Assembly (NCBI GenBank): GCA_900541055.1
Contig: UQHZ01000002.1
Span: forward strand, 1-64,000
Origin: an uncultured Collinsella sp.
Lineage (GTDB): Bacteria > Actinomycetota > Coriobacteriia > Coriobacteriales > Coriobacteriaceae
Reading direction: 5' to 3'
DNA: 64,000 nt
The position numbers and the translations under genes are program-made. Of this stretch, positions 54,209 to 64,000 are shown in pieces. The notes beneath the pieces are model-generated. The model made no database searches. It was not told the DNA's origin and saw only the letters and a list, made by a program, of their open reading frames with translations. Every line of letters begins with the position of its first letter. The first letter of the stretch is position 1.

Positions 54209-55103
54209 AAGAGAAAACACTGCGTCGCATGTTTTGGCCCGATTTCGCGGATTCATTCAGGCGGCGACGACGCTGGTCACCAACATTCACCTGCCAAACT
54301 TTGCCAAAGGCGGCATCTATCAGGGCGCGGGAAAAACAGTCTGCGTACCTGGACTTAATTGCTATTCGTGCCCCGCGGCATCGGGTGCGTGCCCCATCGG
54401 GTCGTTCCAGTCGGTGGTAGGTTCATCCAAGTTCAACTTTTCTTACTATGTTACCGGTACGCTCATTTTGCTCGGCGTGCTGCTGGGACGCTTTGTATGC
54501 GGCTTTCTGTGCCCGTTTGGCTGGCTGCAGGAGCTGCTTCATAAGATTCCCGGCAAAAAGCTTTCGACAAAAAAGCTCAAGGCGCTTACGTATATCAAAT
54601 ACTTCGTGCTGCTGTTTGCCGTGGTAGTGTTGCCTGCGCTGGTGGTTAACGACGTGGGCATGGGCGACCCGTTCTTTTGTAAGTACATCTGTCCACAGGG
54701 TGTGCTCGAGGGCGCCATTCCGCTGGCCATCGCCAATGCCGGCATTCGATCTGCGTTGGGACATCTCTTTACCTGGAAGCTTGCCGTTCTCATTGCCGTG
54801 GTAGTGCTGAGCGTTTTGTTCTACCGCCCCTTCTGCAAATGGATTTGTCCACTCGGCGCATTCTATGCGCTCATGAATAAGGTGTCCCTACTGGGGATCC
54901 GGGTCGATGCATGCAAATGTGTCTCGTGCGGCAAGTGCTCAAAGGTTTGTCAGATGGACGTTGATGTGGTCCGCGCGCCCAATCATGCCGAATGTATCCG
55001 GTGCGGAAAGTGCATCGGGGCCTGTCCTGTCGATGCCATCAGCTATCGCTATGGCCTGGATGTGTCGGCGGAAAAGCTTCCCTTGACCGCCGATAAAAAG
55101 TAA
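54201..55103 (+). CDS. membrane 4Fe-4S polyferredoxin (NapH-like)
   Basis: The 300-residue protein has five or six membrane segments with three CxxxCP motifs (GFLCPFGWLQE, CKYICPQGVLEG, CKWICPLGAFYA) and a C-terminal pair of 4Fe-4S motifs (CVSCGKCSKVC and CIRCGKCIGACP). This is the NapH/RnfE-like quinol-linked electron-transfer family. The TTG start overlaps the CXXC peptide gene. It probably passes electrons across the membrane to the TlpA-like lipoprotein. Confidence 0.82.
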   Translation: MDKRENTASHVLARFRGFIQAATTLVTNIHLPNFAKGGIYQGAGKTVCVPGLNCYSCPAASGACPIGSFQSVVGSSKFNFSYYVTGTLILLGVLLGRFVCGFLCPFGWLQELLHKIPGKKLSTKKLKALTYIKYFVLLFAVVVLPALVVNDVGMGDPFFCKYICPQGVLEGAIPLAIANAGIRSALGHLFTWKLAVLIAVVVLSVLFYRPFCKWICPLGAFYALMNKVSLLGIRVDACKCVSCGKCSKVCQMDVDVVRAPNHAECIRCGKCIGACPVDAISYRYGLDVSAEKLPLTADKK

Positions 55104-55132
55104 ACAAGCTTCGATAAAACGGAGGAATGACT

Positions 55133-56104
55133 ATGAAGCTTTCTAAGATTGCGGCCCTGTTTATGGTGCCGGTGCTGGCCTTGTGTCTTGTGGCGTGCTC
55201 GGCACCTGGTGGCAATGCGAGCGAATCTGCGGGCTCCGATTCTAAGATCGCAGAACTCACTGCGCAGAAGCCGACCAATGCCGACGAGGCCGCCGAGCTG
55301 TATGCGAAGCTCATGCAGAAGGAGAACGAGATCTTTTCGAGTGATAACGCGCTGTGGGAAAAGGTATTCAATGCGGCAAATAAAGACTCGGCAATGATTG
55401 AGGACGGCAGCAATTACGGCGATTTTCTGCTCAAGACTATCGACGGCGCCAAGGATGAGTTCACGGCGGATGAGCTTAAGACGCTCAAGGCCGGCGCACA
55501 GCAAATCAAGGAGATCGAGGACAAGCTCGAGAGCCTGGAGAAGGAGTTCCCCGGCTGTGGAAGCACGCCGAGCGCGGGCGAGAGCGTCGACGCTTCGACC
55601 GCTGGCATGACGGCTGGTGCCAATGCTTCGAGCGAGGCGACGAAGTTCCCCAGCTTTACGGGCAAGGACCTGGACGGCAACGACGTGAGCAGCGGCGAGC
55701 TGTTCTCTAAGAACAAGGTCACCGTCATGAACTTCTGGTTCACCACTTGCAAGCCGTGCGTGGGCGAGCTGGGCGACCTTGAGGACCTGAATAAGGAGCT
55801 TGCCAAGAAGGGCGGCCAGGTCGTGGGCGTCAATTCCTTTACGCTCGATGGCAACAAGGGCGAGATTGCAGATGCCAAGGACGTGCTGAGCAAGAAGGGC
55901 GTGACATATAAGAACATCTGGTTCAAGTCGGATAGCGAGGCCGGTAAGTTTACGTCAAATTTGTTCTCGTTCCCGACAACGTATGTCATCGATCAGAATG
56001 GCAACATCGTAGGGGATCCAATCGTGGGAGCCATCAGCTCCGCCGAGCAGCGCGCAGTACTCGACAAACTTATCGACCAGGCGATTGCAAATAGCGAGCA
56101 GTAA
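55133..56104 (+). CDS. TlpA/thioredoxin-like lipoprotein
   Basis: The 323 residues start with a lipoprotein signal (lipobox LVAC, Cys22), a helical region of about 130 residues, then a thioredoxin fold with active site CKPC (Cys206, Cys209; FWFTTCKPCVGEL) and the cis-proline region FSFPTTYVID. GGAGGA is 6 bases before the ATG. It would reduce disulfides of exported proteins or peroxides outside the membrane, fed by the polyferredoxin. Confidence 0.87.
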   Translation: MKLSKIAALFMVPVLALCLVACSAPGGNASESAGSDSKIAELTAQKPTNADEAAELYAKLMQKENEIFSSDNALWEKVFNAANKDSAMIEDGSNYGDFLLKTIDGAKDEFTADELKTLKAGAQQIKEIEDKLESLEKEFPGCGSTPSAGESVDASTAGMTAGANASSEATKFPSFTGKDLDGNDVSSGELFSKNKVTVMNFWFTTCKPCVGELGDLEDLNKELAKKGGQVVGVNSFTLDGNKGEIADAKDVLSKKGVTYKNIWFKSDSEAGKFTSNLFSFPTTYVIDQNGNIVGDPIVGAISSAEQRAVLDKLIDQAIANSEQ

Positions 56105-56183
56105 AAAACGCGTAAAGCATAGCGAGGATCGTGCGCCGCTGTGCGAAGTAGTCCGCTACCTTTCAAGATAAGCTCCACCATAT

Positions 56184-56211
56184 AGAGGTCCCGCTCGGGA
56201 CCTCTTCTTTT
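56184..56211 (+). terminator. terminator of the redox operon
   Basis: AGAGGTCCC (56184-56192) pairs with GGGACCTCT (56197-56205), loop GCTC, followed by TCTTTT. Confidence 0.85.
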
Positions 56212-56358
56212 GGGTGCCATCCCGTTCGTTTTTTGGCGCCGTTCGTTACATTCCTCACTGGCTCCGGCAAAAAATGGGGATAGAGTAGGACAAACGCGTC
56301 GAATACGAACGGCGGGGAAGAGCGGGCAAGTGCGCCCGCGTGGGAGAGGTTGCCGTCC

Positions 56359-59616
<3,258 letters not shown>

Positions 59617-59617
59617 T

Positions 59618-59644
59618 GTGACAAAGGGACAGTTCCTTTGTCAC
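59618..59644. terminator. hairpin after the ABC exporter
   Basis: GTGACAAAGG (59618-59627) pairs with CCTTTGTCAC (59635-59644). There is no T-tract. It immediately follows the stop codon. Confidence 0.55.
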
Positions 59645-59669
59645 GTTCGTTGATATGAGAGAAGAGTAG

Positions 59670-60623
59670 ATGATTCTATCGTTGGCCCCTATGGAGGGGA
59701 TTACCGGGCATGTGTTCCGTCGCGTGCATGCGGAGTGCTTCGGTGCGCTCGATTGCTATTACACGCCGTTTTTGCCGCCGCCGCGGGTGGGAAATCGCTT
59801 TGGCGGCAAGGCGTTTAAGGAGATCGATCCTGCCAATAACCAGGGGCTCAACGTAGTGCCCCAGCTCATGTCCAAGAACGCGGACGAGTTTGTGTGGGCG
59901 GCACAGGTGCTCGCCGACATGGGCTACCGCGAGGTCAATCTCAACTTGGGTTGCCCTTCGGGAACGGTTGTCGCCAAGGGCAAGGGCTCGGGTTTCTTGC
60001 GCAATCTCGACGAGCTCGAGGCGTTCTTAAGCGATGTGTGCGAGCGGTCGCCGTTGCCGGTATCGGTAAAGACCAGGCTGGGGTTGGAACGCGATGACGA
60101 GTATGAACGTGTGCTCGATCTGTATTGCCGCATGCCGTTGGCAGAGCTGATTGTGCACCCGCGCGTACAGAAGGACCGTTATACGGGCTCGCCGCGCAAG
60201 GAGTTTTACGGCGAGACGCTGGAGCGTGCGCCGTTTCCGGTGGCCTATAACGGCGACATTTTCGATCTTGAGGATATGGACGCGCTGGCGGAGGCCTATC
60301 CCGACACGCGCCATGTAATGCTAGGGCGTGGCCTGCTCGCGAACCCCGCGCTGGCTCGCATGGTTAAGGGCGGTCCTGCTGCCACGGCAACCGAACTGCA
60401 GCGTTTCCACGACACTCTGTTTGCGGTCTATGCAGAAGAGATTGGCGGCAACGCGGTCTTTCGTATGAAGGAGTGGTGGTTCTACGCCAAGTGCGCTTTC
60501 GCCGACCCCGCTACCGTTCACAAGCTCGTACGTAAGACCAAAAAAGTCGACGAATACCGCGCCGCCGTCGAGCGCGTCTTTCGCGAGCAGCCACTCGCAC
60601 CCATAGCCTGCTTCCACGGTTAG
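59670..60623 (+). CDS. tRNA-dihydrouridine synthase
   Basis: The 317 residues start LSLAPMEGITGHVFRR, then NLNLGCPSGTVVAKGKGSGFL with the catalytic Cys region, PVSVKTRLGLE, LIVHPRVQKDRYTG and VMLGRGLLANPAL. These are the FMN-binding and tRNA-contacting motifs of the Dus family. It reduces uridine in the tRNA D-loop. It is not possible from sequence alone to say which position. Confidence 0.9.
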   Translation: MILSLAPMEGITGHVFRRVHAECFGALDCYYTPFLPPPRVGNRFGGKAFKEIDPANNQGLNVVPQLMSKNADEFVWAAQVLADMGYREVNLNLGCPSGTVVAKGKGSGFLRNLDELEAFLSDVCERSPLPVSVKTRLGLERDDEYERVLDLYCRMPLAELIVHPRVQKDRYTGSPRKEFYGETLERAPFPVAYNGDIFDLEDMDALAEAYPDTRHVMLGRGLLANPALARMVKGGPAATATELQRFHDTLFAVYAEEIGGNAVFRMKEWWFYAKCAFADPATVHKLVRKTKKVDEYRAAVERVFREQPLAPIACFHG

Positions 60624-60706
60624 TTAGTCATCGGGGACGTTCTTTAACGACTAGTCATTTATGAACGTCCCCAATGAGTGTCCCCAATGACTAGCTATAA
60701 AAGCTG

Positions 60707-60757
60707 TACGCCAGCATCGAAAGATGTCGAAAGATGTCGACTTTGGATGCTGGCGTA
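60707..60757. repeat. dispersed hairpin repeat, copy 1
   Basis: TACGCCAGCATC (60707-60718) pairs with GATGCTGGCGTA (60746-60757) around tandem AAGATGTCGA repeats. The sequence recurs at 61789-61839. A separate hairpin GGGGACGTTC/GAACGTCCCC (60633-60672) precedes it. Confidence 0.7.
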
Positions 60758-60784
60758 TATGTTTGGGTCGGCGGGGAGTTGAGT

Positions 60785-61051
60785 CTAGGCAATCATTGCA
60801 TCGAGCGTGATGAGCTCCCTGAGTCGCTCCGTGCGTGTTTGCCCATGGCGCTTTGCTTTTGCGTCAAAGGCTTCAAGGACCGATTCGCCCACACGTGCTG
60901 ATAAAACGACGCTCGGCTCATCAGAGATTGGTGGCCTTCCCAACTTGATGGTGCGACCTTTCGGCCACTCATCTTTTTCGTAGGCTTCCGCGGTTTTCTC
61001 CAACTCTCCAGGGGCAAATCCCATCATCTTTTCGAGCTGCTTAGCGTCCAT
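60785..61051 (-). CDS. orphan ribbon-helix-helix (CopG-like) protein
   Basis: The 88 residues (MDAKQLEKMMGFAPGELEKT) end with SVVLSARVGESVLEAFDAKAKRHGQTRTERLRELI, a typical CopG/RHH antitoxin-type domain. AGGAGG precedes the ATG. No toxin gene lies next to it, and the surrounding kilobase is repeat DNA, so it may be an orphan antitoxin or a regulator. Confidence 0.7.
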   Translation of the reverse strand: MDAKQLEKMMGFAPGELEKTAEAYEKDEWPKGRTIKLGRPPISDEPSVVLSARVGESVLEAFDAKAKRHGQTRTERLRELITLDAMIA

Positions 61052-61454
61052 AGCGCCTCCTATCGATCGGCATATTGTCGAGCACAGGTCAACGGATACT
61101 CTTTTTGTATATAGTTTTGTAGACAAAAATACAAACAGTTTATCAGGCTAATTAGCTTGTTTTGACCCGCGTGTTCGATAGGAAATGAGCATTGACGGCT
61201 TCGATGCTCCTTTGCTTTTCAGCCTGAAATTTGGATGCTCATTGAACTTCCGGAGGGGAGCGCTTTATTAAGCTATCGAGATTCTGGGCAGGAGCTCTCA
61301 CTGGTCTTCGATAATGGGACCAGCTAAATTCGCGACACAGTGTGTCGCGAATGGGAGTAGTCGTTAGGTGTCCTTCAATGGCTAGTCATATAAGAACGTC
61401 CAAGTGCCGGATTTTGTCATTTAGTGTCGTCCTCAGCGGCTATTCTGGAGGGTC

Positions 61455-61684
61455 GTGGTCAAAAAAGGGCAAATATGAGTACTGTTGCCATTATAGTTGC
61501 ATTTATTTTGCTATAAATGGTAGCTCCTGATGAGATTTGTTCCCATTCGGAGCTACTTTTATTGAACATATGAGGAGAAATAGCGTCGTCTGCGGACGTA
61601 TGGAACGTTGAATAGTTCCTGAAGTGATCAAAATCGCTGCTACTAAACAGGTAGCAGTACTCATATTTGCCCTTTTTTGACCAC
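61455..61684. mobile_element. MITE-like element with 30-bp terminal inverted repeats
   Basis: Bases 61455-61484 and 61655-61684 are perfect reverse complements (outer ends GTGGTCAAAAAAGGGC). The 170-base interior has no open frame. Size and structure fit a non-autonomous miniature element. No transposase in the window has matching ends, and I see no clear target duplication. Confidence 0.6.
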
Positions 61685-61788
61685 AGCCCTCTCGGAAACC
61701 CTTTCCAGAGGCATCAAACAGCCATAATCCAAAGGTCGCCTCAAACAATTAGCCGGTTAAGAGCGTCCATGACTACCCGCAAAAGCTG

Positions 61789-61839
61789 TACACCAGCATC
61801 CAAAGATGTCGAAAAATGTCGACTTTGGATGCTGGTGTA
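61789..61839. repeat. dispersed hairpin repeat, copy 2
   Basis: A 17-bp perfect stem (61789-61805 with 61823-61839) repeats the sequence at 60707-60757 with a few changes, most of them compensated across the stem (for example ACCAGC/GCTGGT against GCCAGC/GCTGGC). Confidence 0.75.
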
Positions 61840-61888
61840 CATGTTTAGGCCGTATGGGGTGGGGCCTTGGGCGGACGGGATGCGCATG

Positions 61889-62134
61889 CTAGAGCAGGTT
61901 CTTCTGTACCCATGCGATGATGTCGCTCGACTCGTAGAGTGGCTTGCCGTCGATGAATAGGCAGGGAACCTGGCGCTTTCCGCCGGCGGCGATGAGTGTC
62001 TGCTCGGCTTCGGTATCGGTCGAGATATTGCGCTCGGGAATGGTCACGCCGTTATCGGCTAAAAAGCGCTTGACCTTTATGCAATACGGGCAGCCGGTCA
62101 TAACGTAGAGCACGAGCTCGTGATCAGTAGTCAT
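61889..62134 (-). CDS. glutaredoxin
   Basis: The 81 residues (MTTDHELVLYVMTGCPYCIK) have the CPYC active site, the RQVPCLFIDG cis-proline motif and the SSDIIAWV helix. It is a dithiol glutaredoxin for cytosolic disulfide reduction. GGAGA precedes the ATG. It lies about 50 bases downstream of the XRE/TipAS gene on the same strand and may be cotranscribed. Confidence 0.88.
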   Translation of the reverse strand: MTTDHELVLYVMTGCPYCIKVKRFLADNGVTIPERNISTDTEAEQTLIAAGGKRQVPCLFIDGKPLYESSDIIAWVQKNLL

Positions 62135-62185
62135 AGGTCTCCAATCGGTTGCGGTTTTGATTGAAATACCCAAAGCCGCCGCGGT

Positions 62186-63013
62186 CTATGCGCGCGTCAA
62201 CGACGACTCGATGGCTTGGACCAGAAACGCCGTGGCTCCGGTGCCGCAGGGCTTGTCGTAGTAGTCAACAAAGCGCTGGTCGGCAAGATAACCATTGGCG
62301 AGGCCCAGGTACGCCTCGTCTTGGGGCTCGCATCCCCAGTTGAGAGCAATCCAGCGACGATGCATCGCGACAAGCTTGTGAGCCTCGCTTCCATTCGCAT
62401 CGCCATCGCCCATGGCAATCGAGAGTTGGCCCAGAATAGCGCGTTCAAGTTCCTTCATGTCGTTCCATGTCTGAGGGTCCATGTCCAGCAGCGCTTCATT
62501 TGCTGCATCAATAGCCTCATCGCCATAGCGCGCCCGCGCTTCGGCACCGTAGCGCTCCTCGTTTTCCTGCACGGTGCGCCAGCGCTCCAGTTGCGGCAGG
62601 ACGGCGCCCATGAGCGAGATGGCTTCGTCGAGCGACATACCGGTGTTTTGTGCCAGGCGCGGGGCACAATCCTCGATCATTGCCTCCATGGTGGTGTCGT
62701 AGGTGTACTTGCCGTGGTCGTAGCACCACTTGCAGTAATGGTCGGTCGTGGCGCCTGTGGCATCGGTGCCGCAGTCGTCGGGCGTGAGTATCATGCCGCA
62801 GCTCTGGCAATAATGCTCGGGCATTTCGAGCAGGTGGGACAGTGGCTCGCCGGTTACGGCGGCAATGAGCTTCATCATGTCGATGCCCGGGGTGACCTCG
62901 CCGCGTTCCCAACGGCTGACGGCTTGGCGTGTGACGAAGAGCTTGGCGGCGAGCTGCTCTTGGGTAAGGTGATGGGCGCGACGGATGGCAATGAGCTTTT
63001 CTGCAAAGGCCAT
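62186..63013 (-). CDS. XRE regulator with zinc ribbon and TipAS-like domain
   Basis: The 275 residues have an XRE helix-turn-helix (LIAIRRAHHLTQEQLAAKLFVTRQAVSRWERGEVTP), a zinc-ribbon-like segment with CQSCGM and CKWCYDHG, and a C-terminal TipAS-like helical region (GDANGSEAHKLVAMHRRWIALNWGCEPQDEAYLGLANGYLAD). TipAS domains bind thiopeptide antibiotics covalently in MerR-type TipA; here the DNA-binding part is XRE. The protein may sense an antibiotic or electrophile. Confidence 0.75.
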   Translation of the reverse strand: MAFAEKLIAIRRAHHLTQEQLAAKLFVTRQAVSRWERGEVTPGIDMMKLIAAVTGEPLSHLLEMPEHYCQSCGMILTPDDCGTDATGATTDHYCKWCYDHGKYTYDTTMEAMIEDCAPRLAQNTGMSLDEAISLMGAVLPQLERWRTVQENEERYGAEARARYGDEAIDAANEALLDMDPQTWNDMKELERAILGQLSIAMGDGDANGSEAHKLVAMHRRWIALNWGCEPQDEAYLGLANGYLADQRFVDYYDKPCGTGATAFLVQAIESSLTRA

Positions 63014-63145
63014 AACGGCTCCTTTCTGCTGGTTGATGGCTTAATCATACGCGGCGGCAGGCGCCCTTCCAAGCAACCGTTGGTTGCACGACGGGGGACC
63101 GCGGCGAAGAATTGCGCACAACGCCCCACGCCTCCATGCCGTACA

Positions 63146-63892
63146 ATGACCGGCATGGAACCTATCGCATACATACATACCGACCTGCCGCAATTGTTCG
63201 GCATTCCGCGCAACAGCTTTTTGGCGCCTCATCTGCAGGGACGTATCGTTTTTGAGCCGGAATTTGCCTCCAACGCAGCGGTTGAGGGTCTGGACTCCTT
63301 CTCTCACCTATGGCTGCTGTGGCGTTTTGAAAACGGCACACCCGGCGGCACGGCTAAGGACATAGCCGCCGATGCCAAGATGCGGGACAGGTCCGGAACC
63401 AACGCAAAATGGTCGAAAACCGTGCGCCCGCCGCGTCTGGGCGGAGCCGAGCGCGTGGGCGTCTTTGCCACGCGCAGTCCGTTTCGCCCTAATCCCATCG
63501 GGCTTACCTGCGTCAAGCTCGATCGTGTCGAGCCCACCGACGATGGCCCCATCATCCATGTGCTGGGGGCCGATCTGCGCGACGGCACGCCCATCTACGA
63601 TATCAAGCCCTACATTCCGTTTGCGGATTGCCACCCGGATGCGACCGACGGCTGGATTGAGGATGCTCCGTGGCAAGAGCTCGACGTCGAGTTCCCGCAA
63701 GCGCTGCAGGATATGGTCCCGCCCGCAAAGCTCCCCGGCTTGGTCGAGGTCCTTCGCCAAGATCCGCGCCGCGCGGGCAGCAAACACGAGCCAAACCGCG
63801 TCTATCACCTGGCCTTCGCCGGGCTCGACATATCGTTTACGGTCGATGAAACCCAGCTAGCCGTAGTTGCCATCAACGACGCGCAAGACTAA
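63146..63892 (+). CDS. trmO: tRNA m6t6A37 methyltransferase TrmO
   Basis: The 248-residue protein has the TsaA/TrmO beta-barrel motifs GIPRNSFLAPHLQGRIVFEP, LDSFSHLWLLWRFE, ERVGVFATRSPFRPNPIGLTCVKL and GTPIYDIKPYIPFAD, with the SAM-binding RPNPIG core. It methylates N6 of t6A at tRNA position 37. The start could be the ATG at 63146 or the one at 63155; neither has a strong ribosome site. Confidence 0.9.
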   Translation: MTGMEPIAYIHTDLPQLFGIPRNSFLAPHLQGRIVFEPEFASNAAVEGLDSFSHLWLLWRFENGTPGGTAKDIAADAKMRDRSGTNAKWSKTVRPPRLGGAERVGVFATRSPFRPNPIGLTCVKLDRVEPTDDGPIIHVLGADLRDGTPIYDIKPYIPFADCHPDATDGWIEDAPWQELDVEFPQALQDMVPPAKLPGLVEVLRQDPRRAGSKHEPNRVYHLAFAGLDISFTVDETQLAVVAINDAQD

Positions 63893-64000
63893 CCAGCCAT
63901 TCGTCCGCACCCGTCAAATTAAGCGCCAAACCCCGCGCCAAAATCGCCCGTGCTGGTGGACAATAACGCCTACCAAAACAATCACTTTGCACGGGGGCTC

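Larger units (their letters stand above)
61052..61888. other. 840-base repeat-rich gap
   Basis: No gene is seen. It contains a GAATGGGAGTAG motif (61349-61360), a 230-bp element bounded by a 30-bp perfect inverted repeat (61455-61684) and the second hairpin repeat (61789-61839). The -10 and -35 signals of the RHH gene should be near 61080-61130, which is AT-rich. Confidence 0.5.

Noticed and set aside
62216..63145. Long upstream extension of the TrmO reading frame
   Set aside because: The extension is antisense to the XRE/TipAS gene and TrmO proteins begin near the chosen ATG.

Overview
The window is bacterial, GC-rich and densely coded. It looks like a gut actinomycete of the class Coriobacteriia, most likely Collinsella. 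That assignment is inference from protein character: a CD1871A-type CXXC peptide beside a polyferredoxin, many DUF4143 and DUF234 AAA ATPases, a LAGTG sorting-type tail and a lantibiotic-protection ABC operon. There is no rRNA, no tRNA that I can recognise and no CRISPR array. Bases 7-39 are an Illumina Nextera transposase adapter, so the left edge is an assembly end and not biology.

Layout. Bases 40-8,000 hold defence genes: a truncated yjdF leader, an Abi_2-family (HEPN-type) gene with two tandem hairpin-terminator units beside it, and a type III restriction-modification operon. The mod gene of that operon carries a 10-G tract that puts it out of frame in this assembly. About 8,000-20,400 is an integrative mobilizable element with tyrosine integrase, excisionase, VapE-type ATPase, two relaxosome accessory proteins, MobP-like relaxase and VirD4/TraG coupling protein. 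It has no mating-pore genes, so it probably depends on a helper. 20,688-25,302 is a leftward operon for a LanFEG-like ABC exporter, a 62-residue membrane peptide and a two-component system. 25,400-35,200 is an accessory patchwork: HsdS and yjdF remnants, two DUF4143 ATPases, a MerR-controlled CMD-cupin/hydrolase pair, an FMN reductase, and a DUF262/DUF1524 plus DUF6508 cassette lying between a complete and a partial copy of the reductase.

35,292-39,575 encodes a type IIA topoisomerase pair. It is followed by a DUF234 ATPase with an unusual array of palindromes over its start, a lipoprotein, and a 1,455-residue Tat-exported surface protein next to a LuxR-type regulator. 48,800-52,130 holds a PadR-DUF1700 operon that ends in truncated genes, one uncharacterised gene, and fragments of an AAA ATPase and an arginase-family enzyme. 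52,161-56,104 pairs a two-component system with a divergent redox cluster (CXXC peptide, membrane polyferredoxin, TlpA-like lipoprotein). The right end carries a MacB/FtsX-type ABC exporter, a tRNA-dihydrouridine synthase, an orphan ribbon-helix-helix protein inside a repeat-rich gap, a glutaredoxin, an XRE/zinc-ribbon/TipAS regulator and TrmO.

Best candidates for new biology: the poly-G switch in the type III mod gene; the tandem RNA-like units at the Abi gene; the yjdF leader with a built-in anti-Shine-Dalgarno; the palindrome array at the DUF234 ATPase; and the redox cluster facing its own two-component system.
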